Assembly: GCF_949628265.1 (NCBI RefSeq)
Contig: NC_088788.1
Location: 12,214,001-12,278,000 of the forward strand
Source of the DNA: Cloeon dipterum
Lineage: Eukaryota > Arthropoda > Insecta > Ephemeroptera > Baetidae
Length of the DNA stretch: 64,000 nt
Reading direction: 5' to 3'
The notes beneath the pieces were generated by a model, which searched no databases, was not told where the DNA came from, and was given only the letters and a program-made list of their open reading frames with translations. The translations under genes and the position numbers were made by a program. Of this stretch, positions 13,201 through 24,560 are shown piece by piece (within the stretch, counting starts at the first letter, position 1; the number at the start of each line of letters is the position of its first letter).

Positions 13201-13677
13201 ATTTTACACAAAGAAACCAAATTTGGGACGAGGCTGGCACATCAAAATTGATTGTGAGAGGTAATGCAAGTTGACGATAATATCCGTAAAATATTTTCAT
13301 GAAAGCGGAATCCGACCTGCAGAGCAGGTTCCTCAGGATCCGGGGCACGGGCTTGAGGTCGCTGACAGAGATTTGCATACGATCAACCGGGCAGGAAGGC
13401 TGGCGATTGATCCACTCTTTGATGCATCGACTGCAAAAGGTGTGCTCGCACTTTGGCACCTGCAATTAAACGAACGGGTTGAAAACCTGTTTCCCAGCGA
13501 GACACACGCACTGCCTCCTTTAGAGCACACGACTGGCTCACGCGAGGCTGCGGCAGTGAGAGCGAAATAATAATTTTAAGGGTTTACCTGAAGGGGCTCT
13601 TCCAGCACCCCCGAGCAAATGGGACAGATGAGTTCTTCGTCGACATCTCCGCGGAACCTGACGACGTCGTAGCCCAT
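10237..13677 (-). CDS. RNF41: RING E3 ubiquitin ligase NRDP1/RNF41 (Drosophila elgi-like), complete
   Basis: E3 ubiquitin ligase; vertebrate NRDP1 turns over ErbB3/4 and BIRC6 and binds USP8, and the fly relative elgi acts in oocyte maturation. Minus-strand exons: 13677-13588, 13459-13317, 12374-11930, 11175-10917 and, with less certainty, 10280-10237, giving 326 aa (human 317). The start MGYDVVRFRGDVDEE matches the family N-terminus closely. The RING is C18-P-I-C21, then C34-E-H36-T-F-C39 and C42, ending C-P-V-D. A second Cys/His cluster (SECEHNPTRPVSCKQGCGL), a helical stretch and the C-terminal USP8-binding type region (RRHYENYVCKRIPGKQAV) follow. The last splice (aatg|gtgaga to an acceptor at 10282/10281) gives a short tail with a TGA at 10239-10237. 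Without it the frame runs into the intron to a stop at 10761-10759, adding 51 hydrophobic residues. I prefer the spliced form because related proteins end soon after VMIFAxG. Confidence 0.93.
12444..12994. mobile_element. MITE-like element with 25-bp perfect terminal inverted repeats, in RNF41 intron 2
   Basis: Positions 12462-12486 and 12958-12982 are perfect inverted copies of a 25-bp sequence containing TACTCGCACTATACTAAG. Similarity continues outward with TCAGT(T)TATCTCA on both sides, interrupted on the left by about 6 extra bases. The span is about 550 bp, non-coding, and lies wholly inside an intron. I could not see a clear target-site duplication, so the superfamily is not assigned. 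The perfect arms indicate a fairly recent insertion. Confidence 0.75.
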
Positions 13678-14279
13678 ACTGCCTGCGAACGCCACACACT
13701 ACATTCAGGGTGCGTTTCTCTCTGTTGATATTCACGGCAACCTTCAGGGTCACCACAACAGTCACAAGACACTGCTCTGATTAGCAAAAAGCGGATTCGA
13801 GCGAGATTTTTTAATTTTTGTACTCACGAGCGCAGGTTTGGCGCTCAGATCATGAGTCGCTGAGGCGGTCCGTGGACTCGGGCGACCTCGGAAGGCGTTC
13901 AACTGGACGACAGCGAAAGGTTCCCGACTCGTCTGAAGAGGCTAAATACAATGGCGGATCGAGGTGTCTGTCTGCCTTCGCCTGCTTGCCTTGCCTTGGT
14001 GCCTGCCCTGCCTGTCAGGTGCGGTGATTTCCGCTGGCGCCTTCAGACGGCGCGCCGATCGCGATCGCAAACAGCAGGCAGCAAATAAACACAGACGACA
14101 GACTATGAGAGGCAAACTAAATTTTGAAACTTTGTGAGCGGAACCAAAGACTGAAGACGAAAGGACGGCTGGTGGTGCTGCTGCTTGAGCTTTTCGCGCC
14201 TTATTTAGGAAGTTGACCCTTTTGTGGCATTAATTATTTACTCTTGGACTTGAGACATCATTGTTTTCTGTCAGAAAGC
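13678..14279. promoter_or_regulatory. Divergent promoter interval between RNF41 and NSMCE2
   Basis: The start codons at 13677 (minus) and 14280 (plus) are 602 bases apart, and nothing in between looks coding. The middle is GC- and CpG-rich, including the palindromic GCGATCGC near 14055-14070, and there is no TATA box at a useful spacing. This fits a shared housekeeping-type promoter plus both 5' UTRs. Transcription start sites cannot be placed from sequence alone. Confidence 0.5.
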
Positions 14280-15332
14280 ATGGAAACTTTACAAGATGTG
14301 GTCGACGAATCCCTCCAAAAGTTCCTTTCCCATTTGTCCAGAGTCACAAACAAGCTGGAACTTAGCGGACTCACAGGTTGGTTGTTGGTTTAATAAATGA
14401 AATAAAAATATCAAACAACGAAATTTTTTGTGACTGGTAGATGTATGTATGTACATATGCATATACATATACATAAATGTAATAATTGTTTACATACAAA
14501 ATAATGGCTTTTTGTTACAAATAATTCACTAGCGATTTCCGCGTTTTCACGAAAATAAATATAGCACAAAAATATTAAAGTTATATATCTCTCTAAATTT
14601 TCTTTGCACTCTATATTTTTAGATGAAGAGAAAGAAGCATTTCTAGAAAAGTGCCAATCAGTGATTGGTGATAGCTGCGTTATGGAAATAAGACATAAAC
14701 GTCACAAACAATTGCTGAAAAGGACTGAAACTTTGTATGCTGATCCAGAAAACACAAAGACTCCCCATGAGGTTAGTGATGAAATAGCCAATATATAATT
14801 TTCAAAATGAATCTTAAATTTTTCCAGATTTTTGAGGAGCTGAAGAAAGAAGATGATGCTGAAGAGATTGATTATGAAAGCCATGATCTTTACCAAAACA
14901 TCAAAGAAATTGTCAAGGACACCAGGACTAAGAGTAAATTTACATTTTTATGAAATCAAAAACAGCAAAAAATAATTAATAATTTTCAGTTGGTTTGGGC
15001 AACAAAGATCAGCCTTCCTCGCAGAACGAGGAGGATGGCCTGTTGATGTCTGACGTTCACATCAGCACGACTTGTCCCATTAGCAAGCAAATTATGACTG
15101 ACCCTTACAAGTCTCAGAAGTGCGGGCACACTTTTGACAAGAAGTCCATTGACTCTCTCTTGAACCTCAGACCTTTTATCAGGTATTACTGGCCGCCACA
15201 TAGTCAAACAAACCGAACTATCGCTTTGATTCCAGGTGTCCGATTGGAGGTTGTGGACATCACGTGAGCAAGGCTGATTTGGTGGTCGACTATCAGATGC
15301 GTCGCCACATTGAGAGCACCGCCGATATGTGA
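14280..15332 (+). CDS. NSMCE2: E3 SUMO-protein ligase NSE2 (SMC5/6 complex), complete, 213 aa
   Basis: SUMO ligase subunit of the nuclear SMC5/6 complex, acting in DNA repair and chromosome maintenance. Exons: 14280-14376, 14623-14771, 14828-14933, 14990-15182, 15236-15332; phases join without a break to 213 aa, close to the usual 200-250. The N-terminal half is helical and Glu/Lys-rich, as expected for the SMC5-binding part. The C-terminal SP-RING is clear: C146-PIS, then C162-G-H164-TF about 16 residues later, then C183-PIGG-C188-GHH. The last exon ends DM-TGA; the stop overlaps a donor-like ATGTGAGT, so a further small exon is possible but not needed. It is divergent from RNF41. Confidence 0.9.
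14438..14480. repeat. Alternating TATG/CATA simple sequence in NSMCE2 intron 1
   Basis: A short near-palindromic run of alternating purine and pyrimidine, built from TATG and CATA steps, inside the first intron. It is low-complexity sequence and could form a cruciform. I infer no function. Confidence 0.5.
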
Positions 15333-15635
15333 GTTTGGCTATCAATTTGTAACAATGCATTTAAGTACAAAGTGTCTTAAATGAGACACATAATATGCAA
15401 AACGGTTGTTTATCTTAAGATCGATCTGATTGCGAGGACTAATTACATTTTATTAAACCGATTTAGCATTATACAAAATTTTGGAATTATTTGTACAGAA
15501 AATCCAAACCTTTTTGAAGAATAATTATACTAAAATATTCGCTTTTCGCTTAGCACCTAGCAAATTGGATTTAAGGTGCAGGGAATCCAGGGAAATTTTT
15601 ATTGGAGGGGAAAGCTTCATTTAATTGAAAATTAC
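15333..15635. other. AT-rich intergenic stretch; no gene seen
   Basis: AT-rich, with stops in all frames. It should contain the NSMCE2 3' UTR, but I see no canonical AATAAA close to the stop. The block at 15560-15586 is nearly repeated at 17146-17170 and marks one edge of the protease duplication. Exons 6 and 7 of a protease, expected here if the decayed copy were complete, are absent. Confidence 0.5.
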
Positions 15636-16336
15636 CGAAAAAGCCTGTGTTCAATGCGACGACGGTGGCCCAAGCGCCTGCATCAATTTCCTGGTAAGGT
15701 TCAGGGAGGCGCACTGGCTGAATGTTAGCATTAAAGGTGAGGGGGTTAGTGAGCTGTGAAATTAATGAGCTACAGTAATAGGTGCATTTATCTAGCATTG
15801 AGGTTGAACAAACCCTGAGGAGGGCGATATCGTGTATATAGTGTTCAAAACCATAATACAGTTGGTGCACGATTATTTTGGCAACAGGAGCTCTTATTCC
15901 GTTGCCGTCGTCTAAGTCAACACTGCCAACATAGACCTCAAATCTAAAGGGATCATCTCTCTCCCTAAAAAAAACAACTTAATATTTTGAGGGGCATAAA
16001 TCTTGACCCAAATTACAAATAAACGCAGTGTCCTGCAGTCATAGCGTAGTATTCAGTCACTATTGTGGCACCGCAGAGATGAGAGCGAAACCAAAGAAGG
16101 GAAGCCTAGTATTGTGCTCATATTTAATATTATTTGATAAAATTTAATAGGTTTCTCGCCTATGACGGGTATTTTCCCTGCGGGGCGTCAGTGCCGTTCG
16201 CAATTCTGTCATCTCCAACGGCGATTTCGAACTTGTTTGGCAGTGCTTAAGTTTCAAAGTTAGCAAAATATTTTCATAAATATATCTTTCCGAAAATGGC
16301 CAACGCGAGAGCCAAGAAGTAGATTACGCGAATCAT
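15636..16336 (-). pseudogene. Chymotrypsin-like protease pseudogene, exons 1-5 only
   Basis: Sister copy of the intact gene at 17375-18711. Exons line up as 16336-16291, 16245-16160, 16105-16017, 15964-15814 and 15753-15636; the first three have exactly the same lengths as in the intact gene. Visible lesions: the exon 1 donor is GA instead of GT (16290-16289); the last codon of exon 2 is TAG where the intact gene has CAG; the exon 2 donor is GC in a poor context; the conserved IGWG segment of exon 5 is lost; and exons 6-7, which hold the catalytic serine, are missing. The Ile of the activation site (IVNG) is Thr-less but changed to IANG. The histidine (TAGHC) and aspartate (HDIAL) regions survive. 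It cannot encode an active protease. Confidence 0.88.
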
Positions 16337-17341
16337 AGTGAAATGGTACTGCACTAAATTCCTTCAATAATTTATATAGGTTTCTGTGCTCGTACCACGC
16401 GTTATCACTGATTGATTAAATGAATCGTTTGCGGAAAATAATTGAGACAGTAAATGCACCAAAAGTAAATAAGGACAATTAGGTCGCCACTTGAGTCAGT
16501 CACAAGTTATAATGACGAATTTAAAACCGATTACTTGCTTTGGAATACCAGACTATGGGTGTTCTAGTTGCCTACTCCAGTCATGTCTTACTCAATATTT
16601 ATTTAGTACAATTAAAAGTTTGGGATGAAAGGTGGCCCTTTTTACAATTTAGTGCCTAAATTTGTAATATACATTGGTGTTCTCACGTATCATGAAAATT
16701 CGTATATTTTTTTGATCAAGGGCAAGTTGCATGATCCAATCTATTTACTTAATGTACCAATCCAATTTTTTTATTAAATTATTGTTTATCAATATTCAAG
16801 TACACAATACCGATATGATTTTTAAAGACATAGTTTCTGTGCTGATAAATATTTGCTAATCAATGTCGTTGGTGATAATTTTCAATCAAACATTCTGCAT
16901 TTGCTTGTTATCTCTTTCAAAATCATGTAATTGGATCGTGACGGGGACTAAAAATCGTCAAGTGTATTTTTGTCACTGCTTAGGATAATCTTGTTTGACT
17001 CGTACAGAACAATAAAATTCCCTTGAATTCACTCTGAGGCAAACCATTTTGAGACTCCAAAACAGAGGAAATTTTTTTAAAAACCACTACTATATGTTTC
17101 CAAAAATAGTTTTAATTAACGCAGGTGCAATTCGCTTACCTCTTAGCAAATAGATTTAAGTGCAGGGAATAATGGGATCAATTATTAACTGTATGTAGCT
17201 ATAAAAAGCTCTATCTTCATTCAATTAACAATTATCAATAAATGCTTTAACCATTAAGTTAAGCCCTTAGTAATCCTTTAATCGCGTCTTTGATGGGAAA
17301 TGATTTGCATTGTTTCACTCAATTTTTATCACACATTTAAA
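16337..17341. other. Intergenic DNA with relic promoter of the decayed protease
   Basis: AT-rich and non-coding. A TATATAAA box remains on the minus strand at 16378-16371, with the same spacing to the ATG as in the intact gene, and a GATA core lies just upstream in the shared ACCACGCGTTATC block. The rest up to about 16910 is alignable by eye to the region upstream of 18711. I see no gene. Confidence 0.55.
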
Positions 17342-17347
17342 TTTATT
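17342..17347 (-). promoter_or_regulatory. Poly(A) signal AATAAA of the chymotrypsin-like gene
   Basis: The minus-strand hexamer lies 27 bases beyond the TAA stop (17377-17375). This short 3' UTR is typical of abundant digestive proteases. Confidence 0.7.
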
Positions 17348-17374
17348 GATCACATTTTGAGAGAGTTACAAATC

Positions 17375-18711
<1,337 letters not shown>

Positions 18712-18745
18712 CGTGAAATGGTACTGCACTAGATGTCTGCAAGAA

Positions 18746-18753
18746 TTTATATA
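18746..18753 (-). promoter_or_regulatory. TATA box of the chymotrypsin-like gene
   Basis: TATATAAA on the minus strand, 35 bases before the ATG. A GCAGT initiator-like element near 18727-18723 predicts a leader of only about 12-16 bases. Strong TATA promoters with short leaders are usual for abundant gut proteases. The box is conserved in the decayed copy. Confidence 0.7.
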
Positions 18754-18776
18754 GGTATCTGGGTTTGTACCACGCG

Positions 18777-18782
18777 TTATCT
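18777..18782 (-). promoter_or_regulatory. Candidate GATA-factor site upstream of the protease TATA box
   Basis: AGATAA on the minus strand, about 25 bases upstream of the TATA box. It lies in a block (ACCACGCGTTATC) kept in the duplicate copy, which retains the GATA core. GATA factors are known to drive midgut protease genes in insects; use here is inference. Confidence 0.4.
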
Positions 18783-18783
18783 T

Positions 18784-19539
18784 AGATTGATTAAATGAGA
18801 AAAAATCGTTTGCGAAACAGCTAAACATAAAGAGGCACGAGGGAACAAAGAACACTCACATTCGGTCGGTTCAAAAGAAATAAAGTCAAAAGTATATCGG
18901 GAATTTGAAATCTGAGAATTTTTAACGTGCTTTTGGATTACTAGATTTTGTACTAATTACTTATTTACCAACTAAAGTCAGGTCATATTTTGAAACATTA
19001 CAAGTAACAAATTAACGAAGTTAATGGCGTCTTTATTAAACAAGTTTTAAGAGCTAAAATTGTTCTACACATTTCAAATTTAAATTTGAAATTTTTTGCC
19101 CTTTTTGTCAACTCACGGTCAAGTCACCTGATCTAATCTACATCTTTAAGTGACAACCCAAACATTTTTTCCTTACGTATATGTATCAACGAGGATCGTT
19201 ATCAACGCTCAAGTTGTCGGTCGAAGAATAACATTCTAAATTCTAAAAACAGATTTGTGCTGATAAAAATTTGCGTATGTTAAGTCTGTGACGTTTATGT
19301 TGATTTTTAAGTTACATATTCTATGCGGTAGATGCTTTTTCTTCATTAGAATATTGCAGGCTCTTGTTTTGTTTTCCCCTGAATCTATCATTAAAATTAA
19401 ATGAGGCATTACTCAATCATGAAATAGAATTTAAGGGACATTAATCTCAATGCGTATTTGTAGTTATGCATAAAGTTAATATTGATTAACTTACACGGAA
19501 AAAATAATTGTCCTTTTTTTACTCTGCGATTTACATTAG
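18784..19539. other. Upstream flank of the protease; no gene seen
   Basis: AT-rich, with no coding frame. Up to about 19340 it is alignable to the flank of the decayed copy, and beyond that it is unique sequence up to the hAT target site. Confidence 0.5.
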
Positions 19540-19547
19540 TTTGAAAG
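19540..19547. repeat. Left 8-bp target-site duplication of the hAT-like element
   Basis: TTTGAAAG, repeated exactly at 24553-24560 directly outside the right terminal repeat. Eight bases is the diagnostic length for hAT insertions. Confidence 0.93.
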
Positions 19548-19574
19548 TAGAGCACTGTGCGGTGTCAATTTTCA

Positions 19575-19586
19575 TTACCATGGTAA
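19575..19586. repeat. Subterminal 12-bp palindrome TTACCATGGTAA
   Basis: Perfect palindrome in the left subterminal zone, just before the CCGCA motif cluster. A related one, GTTACGGTAAC, lies at 19652-19662. Both have the GTTAC/GTAAC arms that recur in every unit of the satellite array downstream. Confidence 0.6.
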
Positions 19587-19783
19587 CCGCATTTTTTTAA
19601 ATCAAAAACCACAACCGCACCACAACCGCATCGGTCTTGACCAAAACCGTAGTTACGGTAACCGCAAAATTACCGCAAAACCGCAATTTATTTAATGTTT
19701 TAGAACAAAATAGTTTTCTTTTGGCAAGGCTTAAATTTAATTATTTCTGCGTGCAACTCCATATCACGGGTTTTAACCATCAT

Positions 19784-20165
19784 AATTGCAAAAACTTTTC
19801 ACCGTTAGACTCGTCTTGACCTCCCCTGAGCAGCTGAAGGGTTTAGGGGATCTTACCGTCCACCCCTATACTTTAAACCCTTCGGAAATGAATAACATTT
19901 TATAGCTCTGGATAATTTTATTAATTTACATTTTATTAAAAACATTTTTTTTAGTTTTGGTTGAATGGACGGGGTGGTAATTCAGTAGGAATTTAGGATG
20001 ATTTTAAATGTTTTGAAGCCAAGTCGATGCAAATGGAAGCAGGTTAATTTTTTTTATTAAAGTTGAAGCAATGGGGTTGAGAGGGGATGAGGGTAAGCTC
20101 CCCATAAACACTTGGACTGTTAGTGGAGGTCAAGGCGAGTCTAACGGTAGGAAATTTTTGCAATT
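19784..20165. mobile_element. Nested inverted-repeat (MITE-like) unit inside the hAT-like element
   Basis: The 41-bp arms at 19784-19824 and 20125-20165 match in inversion at about 36 of 41 positions, including an identical ACCGTTAGACTCG. Weaker inverted similarity continues inward (GTTTAGGGGATCTTACC against its partner near 20080-20110). No coding frame is seen. It is either a separate MITE that landed in the hAT-like element or an internal part of its ancestor. Confidence 0.65.
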
Positions 20166-20481
20166 CTGATTGTTGGAACCTGAGATTTGGAGGTTCAAAG
20201 AACCCAAAAAGTGGAAAAATGTAGTTTAAATTAAGTTATGAAATAACTTTTAAGATATCCTAAAAATTACACCATTCTGAAAAATTTGGCCCGGTTTTTA
20301 ATTGCGGGCACACATTTAAGTGGCTCTTGATCCGATCAACTTGTCCACTAAAAGAAGCCCATTTATTCCATTTATGATGCATCAATAACGTTATAGTAGT
20401 TGATTGGCTTGATGACAACACTTAATTTATTCAAAGAAAGGAGATTTTTTTAAATTGTTGCTATATTATATATTATAAAAA

Positions 20482-23400
20482 GTGCCCTACCCGTCCCGCG
20501 CGACGCCCTACCCGTCCCGCGTGACGCAATACCCGTTACGCATAACGCCCTCCCCGTTACGCGAGACGCGTAACGCCCTACCCGTTATGCGTAACGCCCT
20601 CCCCGTTATGCGTAACGCCCTCCCCGTTATGCGTAACGCCCTACCTATTACGCGATACGCGTAACGCCCTCCCCGTTATGCGTAACGCCCTACCCGTTAC
20701 GTGAGACGCGTAACGCCCTCCCCGTTATGCGTAACGCCCTCCCCGTTATGCGTAACGCCCTACCCGTTACGCGAGACGCGTAACGCCCTCCCCGTTATGC
20801 GTAACGCCCTCCCCGTTATGCGTAACGCCCTCCCCGTTATGCGTAGCGCCCTACCCGTTACGCGATACGCGTAACGCCCTCCCCGTTATGCGTAACGCCC
20901 TACCCGTTACGCGATACGCGTAACGCCCTCCCCGTTATGCGTAACGCCCTACCCGTTACGCGAGACGCGTAACGCCCTACCCGTTATGCGTAACGCCCTC
21001 CCCGTTATGCGTAACGCCCTACCCGTTACGCGAGACGCGTAACGCCCTACCCGTTATGCGTAACGCCCTACCCGTTACGCGAGACGCGTAACGCCCTCCC
21101 CGTTATGCGTAACGCCCTACCCGTTACGAGAGACGCGTAACGCCCTCCCCGTTATGCGTAACGCCCTACCCGTTACGCGAGACGCGTAACGCCCTCCCCG
21201 TTATGCGTAACGCCCTACCCGTTACGCGAGACGCGTAACGCCCTCCCCGTTACGCGAGACGCGTAACGCCCTCCCCGTTATGCGTAACGCCCTCCCCGTT
21301 ATGCGTAACGCCCTACCCGTTATGCGTAACGCCCTACCCGTTACGCGAGACGCGTAACGCCCTCCCCGTTACGCGAGACGCGTAACGCCCTCCCCTTTAT
21401 GCGTAACGCCCTCCCCGTTATGCGTAACGCCCTACCCGTTATGCGTAACGCCCTACCCGTTACGCGAGACGCGTAACGCCCTCCCCGTTATGCGTAACGC
21501 CCTAGCCGTTACGCGAGACGCGTAACGCCCTACCCGTTATGCGTAACGCCCTAGCCGTTACACGAGACGCGTAACGCCCTCCCCGTTATGCGTAACGCCC
21601 TACCCGTTACGCGAGACGCGTAACGCCCTCCCCGTTATGCGTAACGCCCTACCCGTTACGCGAGACGCGTAACGCCCTCCCCGTTATGCGTAACGCCCTC
21701 CCCGTTATGCGTAACGCCCTCCCCGTTATGCGTAACGCCCTACCCGTTATGCGTAACGCCCTACCCGTTACGCGAGACGCGTAACGCCCTCCCCGTTATG
21801 CGTAACGCCCTACCCGTTACGCGAGACGCGTAACGCCCTACCCGTTATGCGTAACGCCCTCCCCGTTACGCGAGACGCGTAACGCCCTCCCCGTTACGCG
21901 AGACGCGTAACGCCCTCCCCTTTATGCGTAACGCCCTCCCCGTTATGCGTAACGCCCTACCCGTTATGCGTAACGCCCTACCCGTTACGCGAGACGCGTA
22001 ACGCCCTCCCCGTTATGCGTAACGCCCTAGCCGTTACGCGAGACGCGTAACGCCCTACCCGTTATGCGTAACGCCCTAGCCGTTACACGAGACGCGTAAC
22101 GCCCTCCCCGTTATGCGTAACGCCCTCCCTGTTATGCGTAACGCCCTCCCCGTTATGCGTAACGCCCTACCCGTTACGCGATACGCGTAACGCCCTCCCC
22201 GTTATGCGTAACGCCCTAGCCGTTACGCGAGACGCGTAACGCCCTACCCGTTATGCGTAACGCCCTAGCCGTTACGCGAGACGCGTAACGCCCTCCCCGT
22301 TATGCGTAACGCCCTCCCCGTTATGCGTAACGCCCTACCCGTTACGCGAGACGCGTAACGCCCTACCCGTTATGCGTAACGCCCTCCCCGTTACGCGAGA
22401 CGCGTAACGCCCTCCCCGTTATGCGTAACGCCCTACCCGTTACGCGAGACGCGTAACGCCCTCCCCGTTATGCGTAACGCCCTACCCGTTACGCGAGACG
22501 CGTAACGCCCTCCCCGTTATGCGTAACGCCCTACCCGTTACGCGAGACGCGTAACGCCCTACCCGTTATGCGTAACGCCCTACCCGTTATGCGTAACGCC
22601 CTACCCGTTACGCGAGACGCGTAACGCCCTCCCCGTTATGCGTAACGCCCTAGCCGTTACGCGAGACGCGTAACGCCCTACCCGTTATGCGTAACGCCCT
22701 AGCCGTTACACGAGACGCGTAACGCCCTCCCCGTTATGCGTAACGCCCTCCCTGTTATGCGTAACGCCCTCCCCGTTATGCGTAACGCCCTACCCGTTAC
22801 GCGATACGCGTAACGCCCTACCCGTTATGCGTAACGCCCTAGCCGTTACATGAGACGCGTAACGCCCTCCCCGTTATGCGTAACGCCCTCCCTGTTATGC
22901 GTAACGCCCTCCCCGTTATGCGTAACGCCCTAGCCGTTACGCGAGACGCGTAACGCCCTACCCGTTATGCGTAACGCCCTAGCCGTTACGCGAGACGCGT
23001 AACGCCCTCCCCGTTATGCGTAACGCCCTCCCCGTTATGCGTAACGCCCTACCCGTTACGCGAGACACGTAACGCCCTCCCCGTTATGCGTAACGCCCTA
23101 CCCGTTACGCGAGACGCGTAACGCCCTACCCGTTATGCGTAACGCCCTCCCCGTTACGCGAGACGCGTAACGCCCTCCCCGTTATGCGTAACGCCCTCCC
23201 CGTTACGCGAGACGCGTAACGCCCTCCCCGTTATGCGTAACTTTTACCCGTTACGCGATACGCGTAACGCCCTCCCCGTTATGCGTAACGCCCTACCCGT
23301 TACGCGAGACGCGTAACGCCCTACCCGTTATGCGTAACGCCCTCCCCGTTACGCGGGACGCGTAACGCCCTCCCCGTTATGCGTAACGCCCTACCCGTTA

Positions 23401-24429
23401 CGCGAGACGCGTAACGCCCTCCCCGTTATGCGTAACGCCCTACCCGTTACGCGATACGCGTAACGCCCTCCCCGTTATGCGTAACGCCCTCCCCGTTATG
23501 CGTAACGCCCTAGCCGTTACGCGAGACGCGTAACGCCCTACCCGTTATGCGTAACGCCCTCCCCGTTATGCGTAACGCCCTCCCCGTTATGCGTAACGCC
23601 CTACCCGTTACGCGAGACGCGTAACGCCCTCCCCGTTTTGCGTAACGCCCTACCCATTACGCGAGATGCGTTACGGGAGACGCGTAACGCCCTCCCCGTT
23701 ACGCGAGACGCGTAACGCCCTCCCCTTTATGCGTAACGCCCTCCCCGTTATGCGTAACGCCCTACCCGTTATGCGTAACGCCCTACCCGTTACGCGAGAC
23801 GCGTAACGCCCTCCCCGTTATGCGTAACGCCCTAGCCGTTACGCGAGACGCGTAACGCCCTACTCGTTATGCGTAACGCCCTAGCCGTTACACGAGACGC
23901 GTAACGCCCTCCCCGTTATGCGTAACGCCCTCCCTGTTATGCGTAACGCCCTCCCCGTTATGCGTAACGCCCTACCCGTTACGCGATACGCGTAACGCCC
24001 TCCCCGTTATGCGTAACGCCCTAGCCGTTACGCGAGACGCGTAACGCCCTACCCGTTATGCGTAACGCCCTAGCCGTTACGCGAGACGCGTAACGCCCTA
24101 CCCGTTACGCGAGACGCGTAACGCCCTCCCCGTTATGCGTAACGCCCTACCCGTTACGCGAGACGCGTAACGCCCTCCCCGTTATGCGTAACGCCCTACC
24201 CGTTACGCGATACGCGTAACGCCCTCCCCGTTATGCGTAACGCCCTCCCCGTTATGCGTAACGCCCTACCCGTTACGCGAGACGCGTAACGCCCTCCCCG
24301 TTATGCGTAACGCCCTACCCGTTACGCGAGACGCGTAACGCCCTCCCCGTTATGCGTAACGCCCTCCCCGTTATGCGTAACGCCATCCCCGTTATGCGTA
24401 ACGCCATCCCCGTTATGCGTAACGCCCTT
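20482..24429. repeat. Satellite array of 21-bp and 28-bp units with heptamer sub-structure
   Basis: About 3.95 kb built from two unit types. Type A is 21 bp: GTAACGC CCTCCCC GTTATGC. Type B is 28 bp: GTAACGC CCTACCC GTTACGC GAGACGC. Both are whole numbers of heptamers, and B equals A plus one GAGACGC. In B the junction CGTTACGCG-AGA-CGCGTAACG is a perfect 9-bp-stem hairpin. The first units (20482-20560) are the most degenerate. Rare variants such as CCCTTTATGC recur (about 21393, 21913, 23722), showing that larger blocks were also duplicated. Very CpG-rich. Open frames here are by-products of unit lengths lacking stops. No gene. Confidence 0.97.
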
Positions 24430-24552
24430 CTACCGCAACCGCAAAAATGAAACCGCAACCGCACCGCAACCGCAAAATTATAACCGCATCTGTGGTTGTT
24501 GTGGGCGGTTTGCAGTTTTTTAGTACCAAAACCGCAACCGCACAGTGCTCTA

Positions 24553-24560
24553 TTTGAAAG
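24553..24560. repeat. Right 8-bp target-site duplication of the hAT-like element
   Basis: TTTGAAAG, identical to 19540-19547 and immediately outside the right inverted repeat. Confidence 0.93.

Larger units (their letters stand above)
19548..24552. mobile_element. Non-autonomous hAT-like DNA transposon, 5005 bp, loaded with a satellite array
   Basis: The left end TAGAGCACTGTGCGGT (19548-19563) is repeated in perfect inversion at 24537-24552. The element is bounded by the exact 8-bp duplication TTTGAAAG. Subterminal zones on both sides (about 19585-19690 and 24430-24545) are packed with CCGCAA/ACCGCA motifs; clustered subterminal repeats are typical of hAT elements, where transposase binds them. 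No transposase frame is present, so movement would need a source elsewhere. Inside are a nested inverted-repeat unit (19784-20165) and a 3.95 kb satellite (20482-24429). The perfect duplication and ends suggest recent insertion. Superfamily assignment rests on the duplication length and ends, not on a protein. Confidence 0.88.

Noticed and set aside
20482..20664. Open frame of Pro/Arg/Asn repeats (NALPVMR units) in the satellite
   Set aside because: It follows from 21-bp units, a multiple of three with no stop in one frame. The 28-bp units break the frame, and there is no start, signal or family match.
20482..24429. CRISPR-like repeat-spacer array
   Set aside because: There are no unique spacers; both unit types repeat without variation, and the context is eukaryotic.
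20482..24429. Telomeric or interstitial telomere repeat
   Set aside because: Units of 21 and 28 bp with GTAACGC/CCTCCCC words do not contain the insect TTAGG or any short telomeric unit.
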